Positions 5,688-8,338 of a DNA stretch of 8,338 nt are shown one piece after another. Positions within the stretch are counted from its first letter, which is position 1. The number at the start of each line of letters is the position of its first letter. The stretch is from Ruminococcaceae bacterium UBA3215 (GTDB taxonomy: Bacteria; Bacillota; Clostridia; Oscillospirales; Ruminococcaceae): positions 1 through 8,338 of the forward strand of contig DEWH01000006.1 in the NCBI GenBank assembly GCA_002363155.1. Reading direction: 5' to 3'. The notes under the pieces are model-generated. The model saw only the letters and a list, made by a program, of their open reading frames with translations, was not told where the DNA came from and did not search any database. Position numbers and translations under genes: made by a program.

Positions 5688-5876
5688 TTATTTCTGAACG
5701 GAGTCTTTGTCAACCCCACTGCATTTCAGTCGGCAGCCGCCCATAGCTGTGCGCTCTGAAATACTGCATCAGTTTAGGGGGTTAAGACCCCTTTTTTAAA
5801 GGGGGATTGCGGGGGGTTGGGGGGCAGAGCCCCCTCTCTGATATCTCAAAAAGTCTCAAAACCTCTCAAGCCTCTC
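5688..5876 (-). repeat. Dispersed repeat, copy C, abutting the methionine synthase stop codon
   Basis: It has the same order as copy B when read on the - strand from the metH stop: a tract of TTGAGAG-like units (5876 to about 5834), GGGGCTCTGCCCCCC, AACCCCCCGC, CCCCCTTTAAAAAAGGGG, CCCTAAACTGAT, then the tail GCAGTATTTCAGAGCGC, CAGCTATGGGCGG, GACTGAAATGCAGTGGGGTTG and AAGACTCC. It shares CTAAACTGAT with copy A but the tail with copy B. The purine tract differs in unit number from B. Confidence 0.87.
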
Positions 5877-8240
5877 TCACCCGAGAATCTTCTTGGCGAA
5901 ATCTACTGTGTCTTTCGCGTCTTTCGCATAGCAGTCGGCTCCGATCGCGTCGGCATAGTCCTGCGTGAGGACTGCACCGCCTACCACGACTTTGCAGTCA
6001 TGCCCGCTCTCGCGGAGAAGCCGGATAGTCTGCTCCATTGCTCCCAGTGTGGTGGTCATCAGCGCGCTTAATCCCACAAGCTTTACGTCATGCTCGATCG
6101 CGGCTTCAACTACCTTCTGCTCGGGAACGTCCTTGCCGAGATCAATGACCGTGTAGCCATAGTTCTCAAGCAGCGTCTTTACTATATTCTTTCCGATGTC
6201 GTGGATATCGCCCTTGACTGTCGCAAGCACTATCTTTCCCTTGCTGATGCGGTTGGTACCGCTCATCTTCTCCTTTATCGCCCTGAAGCAAGCCTGCGCC
6301 GCGTTTGCCGAAAGTATAAGCTGGGGCAGGAAGATGCGGTTCTTGCCGAAATCGTCACCGGCACGGTCAAGCGCAGGGATAAGCTCCCCGTTCACTATGT
6401 CCATTGCGTCCTCGCCCGCATCAAGTCTCTGCTTTGTAAGCAGCTCCGCGTCCTTGTCGAGCCCCTTTTCTATCGCGTATGACAGCGTTACTTCCGCTTT
6501 CGGAACTACCGGCTTCTTCGCAGTCTCACCGCCGAAGCGCTCTATGAATCCCACAGCGTTCTCGTCGTGCGCGGCAAGCACTCTGTACGCAAAGACCGCT
6601 CCAGACATCGCAGTGATATTCGGGTTGATTATCGGCAGGTCAAGTCCGCATTCCAGCGCCATTGACAGGAACGTGCTGTTGATAAGCTCGCGGGTAGGAA
6701 GTCCGAAAGAGATGTTCGATACGCCGAGTACCGTGTGCATTCCCAGCCTTTCCTTGACTTCACGCACCGCGTTAAGCGTCTCATACACCGCTTTCTGCTC
6801 CGTGCTTACGGTAAGGGTGAGGCAGTCTATGAAAATGTCGCTCTTCGGTATGCCGTATTCAGCGGCTTTGGCGGCAATGCGCTCCGCTATCGCTACGCGC
6901 TCCGCAGCCTTCGGAGGTATGCCGTTCTCGTCGAGAGTAAGTCCGACTACCGCTGCACCGTACTTCTTCACTATCGGCAGAATGCGCTCCATTACCGCGG
7001 TCTCTCCGTTCACCGAGTTCACTATCGCCTTTCCGTTGTAAACACGAAGTGCCGCTTCTATAACGTCCGGCTTCGTGCTGTCTATCTGGAGCGGGAGATC
7101 GGTGATGCCCTGCAATGCCTTGACAACGCGCACCATCATCTCTTTCTCGTCTATCTCCGGAAGCCCCACGTTCACATCGAGTATATCGGCTCCCGCTGAT
7201 ATCTGCTCAAGCGCCTGATTGAGTATGTAGTTTATATCGTTATTGCGCAGCGCTTCCTTGAACAACTTCTTTCCGGTAGGATTGATTCGCTCGCCGATTA
7301 TTTTCGGGCAGGTTATGTCAACAGTCCGGCTGTAGCTGCACACGGAGGAGATCTCCGGGCGAACCGCTCTTTCGGCAGGTATGTGACCTTCGAGCATCTT
7401 TTTCAGCCCGCTTATGTACTCCGGCGTTGTTCCGCAGCAGCCGCCGTACACCTTGATCCCCATTTTCGTGTACTTGATGCAGTCGTAAACGTACTTCGCC
7501 GGGGAGACGCTGTACTCGCCGGTAGCCGGGTCGGGAAGTCCCGCATTCGCCTTTACCATTACCGGCAGATCGGTATAGCGCGTTATCTCCTCGACTATCC
7601 CGTACAGTTCGTCCGGTGCGAGTGAGCAGTTCACACCTATCGCGTCGGAGCCGAGACCCGTGAGCGTAAGAGCCGCCGCGGAGGGCAGACAGCCTGTGAA
7701 TGTACGCCCGTTCTTCTCGAAAGACATAAACGTAAATACCGGGAGATCGGAATTCTCCTTTGCCGCAAGCAGTGCCGCCTTTATCTCGTAGAGATCGGTC
7801 ATTGTCTCGATCATTACAAGGTCTGCAAGATCTTTTCCGGCTTCAACGATCTCCTTGAATATGTCGTAAGCGTCCTCGAAGGAGAGAGTTCCGGCAGGTT
7901 CGAGAAGCTGTCCTGTGGGTCCTATGTCAAGCGCAACAAGGGCATTTGTACCCTCCGCGGCTTTTCTTGCTACTGAAAGCGCGGTTCTCACTACCTCGGC
8001 AGTGGTGTACTGCGTTTTTGCGAGCTTCAGCCTGTTTGCGCCGAAAGTATTGGCGTTGATGATATCCGCGCCGGCTTCGATGTAGGAGCGGTGTATTGCT
8101 TCAACATCGTCCGGTCTGACGAAATTCATTATCTCGGAAGTCTCGCCGGGCTTCATTCCGCGCTTCTGGAGCTCGGTCCCGAATCCTCCGTCGAGTATCA
8201 CATATTGGTTTTCAAGCAGTTTTTTTACTTTATCATTCAT
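5877..8240 (-). CDS. metH: Cobalamin-dependent methionine synthase, short form without activation domain
   Basis: A cytoplasmic enzyme that moves a methyl group from methyltetrahydrofolate through cobalamin to homocysteine. The 787 residues show, in order, a homocysteine methyltransferase domain (about 1-290; LDGGFGTELQKRG, zinc ligands in GVNCS near 205 and GGCCG near 268-269), a pterin-binding domain (about 310-570; IIGERINPTGKK, DVNVG, NSVNGE, LGVSNISFGLP), a helical cap (about 580-660), and a B12 domain (about 665-787) with DIHDIG near 678-683, GLSALMTTT and VVGGAV. The SAM-binding reactivation domain of the roughly 1,200-residue E. coli type is missing; the protein ends on a complete B12 fold, so this is a natural short form as in other Clostridia, which need a separate activation protein. 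ATG at 8240 is preferred over GTG at 8249 because GGGAG lies 8 bases upstream. The TGA stop overlaps the first unit of repeat copy C. Promoter not in the window. Confidence 0.95.
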   Translation of the reverse strand: MNDKVKKLLENQYVILDGGFGTELQKRGMKPGETSEIMNFVRPDDVEAIHRSYIEAGADIINANTFGANRLKLAKTQYTTAEVVRTALSVARKAAEGTNALVALDIGPTGQLLEPAGTLSFEDAYDIFKEIVEAGKDLADLVMIETMTDLYEIKAALLAAKENSDLPVFTFMSFEKNGRTFTGCLPSAAALTLTGLGSDAIGVNCSLAPDELYGIVEEITRYTDLPVMVKANAGLPDPATGEYSVSPAKYVYDCIKYTKMGIKVYGGCCGTTPEYISGLKKMLEGHIPAERAVRPEISSVCSYSRTVDITCPKIIGERINPTGKKLFKEALRNNDINYILNQALEQISAGADILDVNVGLPEIDEKEMMVRVVKALQGITDLPLQIDSTKPDVIEAALRVYNGKAIVNSVNGETAVMERILPIVKKYGAAVVGLTLDENGIPPKAAERVAIAERIAAKAAEYGIPKSDIFIDCLTLTVSTEQKAVYETLNAVREVKERLGMHTVLGVSNISFGLPTRELINSTFLSMALECGLDLPIINPNITAMSGAVFAYRVLAAHDENAVGFIERFGGETAKKPVVPKAEVTLSYAIEKGLDKDAELLTKQRLDAGEDAMDIVNGELIPALDRAGDDFGKNRIFLPQLILSANAAQACFRAIKEKMSGTNRISKGKIVLATVKGDIHDIGKNIVKTLLENYGYTVIDLGKDVPEQKVVEAAIEHDVKLVGLSALMTTTLGAMEQTIRLLRESGHDCKVVVGGAVLTQDYADAIGADCYAKDAKDTVDFAKKILG

Positions 8241-8260
8241 CTTTAACACTCCCTACTGCG

Positions 8261-8338
8261 GCGGTAGCGGGGAACGCCCCGCGGCGAAATGCGTAGCGGC
8301 GGGGAACGCCCCGCGGCGAAATGCGTAGCGACATTCTT
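8261..8338 (+). repeat. GC-rich REP-like hairpin repeats, two tandem units
   Basis: Two units with a 32-bp period carry GCGGGG-AACG-CCCCGC hairpins (8267-8282 and 8299-8314), each followed by GGCGAAATGCGTAGCG. The second is identical over 39 bases to 5555-5593. They begin about 10 bp upstream of the metH ribosome binding site, so on the - strand they form the metH 5' leader. The repeat reaches the end of the window and may continue. Confidence 0.85.

Noticed and set aside
2892..5876. CRISPR array or transposase-bearing insertion sequence as the source of the repeats
   Set aside because: The copies are few, dispersed, in both orientations and structured, without regular spacers. No transposase or terminal duplication is visible.
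6196..7041. A 281-residue + strand frame inside metH
   Set aside because: It is low-complexity, Ser/Ala-rich and antisense to the conserved pterin and cap domains of metH; a shadow frame.

Overview
The window looks like a chromosomal piece from a Gram-positive anaerobe of the Clostridia, most likely a Ruminococcus-like member of the Oscillospiraceae. That placement is inferred from a pyruvate:ferredoxin oxidoreductase in place of pyruvate dehydrogenase, a short cobalamin methionine synthase without a reactivation domain, strong AGGAGG-type ribosome binding sites, and GC-rich dispersed intergenic repeats. No marker in the window fixes the species.

Layout from left to right: (1) the 3' nine-tenths or so of a + strand pyruvate:ferredoxin oxidoreductase gene (1-2883); (2) a 460-bp convergent intergenic region (2884-3345) with two inverted copies of a dispersed repeat around a hairpin terminator; (3) two - strand genes, a uracil/hypoxanthine-type DNA glycosylase (3346-3846) and, upstream of it, a 66-residue peptide with a double-glycine leader and a Cys-rich tail (3919-4119); (4) a 430-bp divergent control region with a - strand promoter for the peptide and a consensus + strand promoter, ribosomal protein L10 leader and attenuator-like hairpin; (5) rplJ and rplL (4550-5492) closed by a strong terminator; (6) about 330 bp of repeat-rich DNA (5547-5876); (7) a - strand methionine synthase (5877-8240) whose 5' untranslated side, at the right edge, consists of tandem GC-rich hairpin repeats.

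The functional genes are ordinary housekeeping genes: pyruvate oxidation to acetyl-CoA, DNA repair, ribosome stalk and methionine synthesis. They do not form one pathway. The unusual material lies between them. Three copies of one repeat family each start within about 10 bp of a stop codon and point away from the gene, and in two cases the repeat supplies the TGA stop itself. A second GC-rich hairpin repeat family lies after rplL and before metH. The peptide gene, with its own promoter and terminator, is the best candidate for something little described. No processing enzyme or transporter for it lies in the window.
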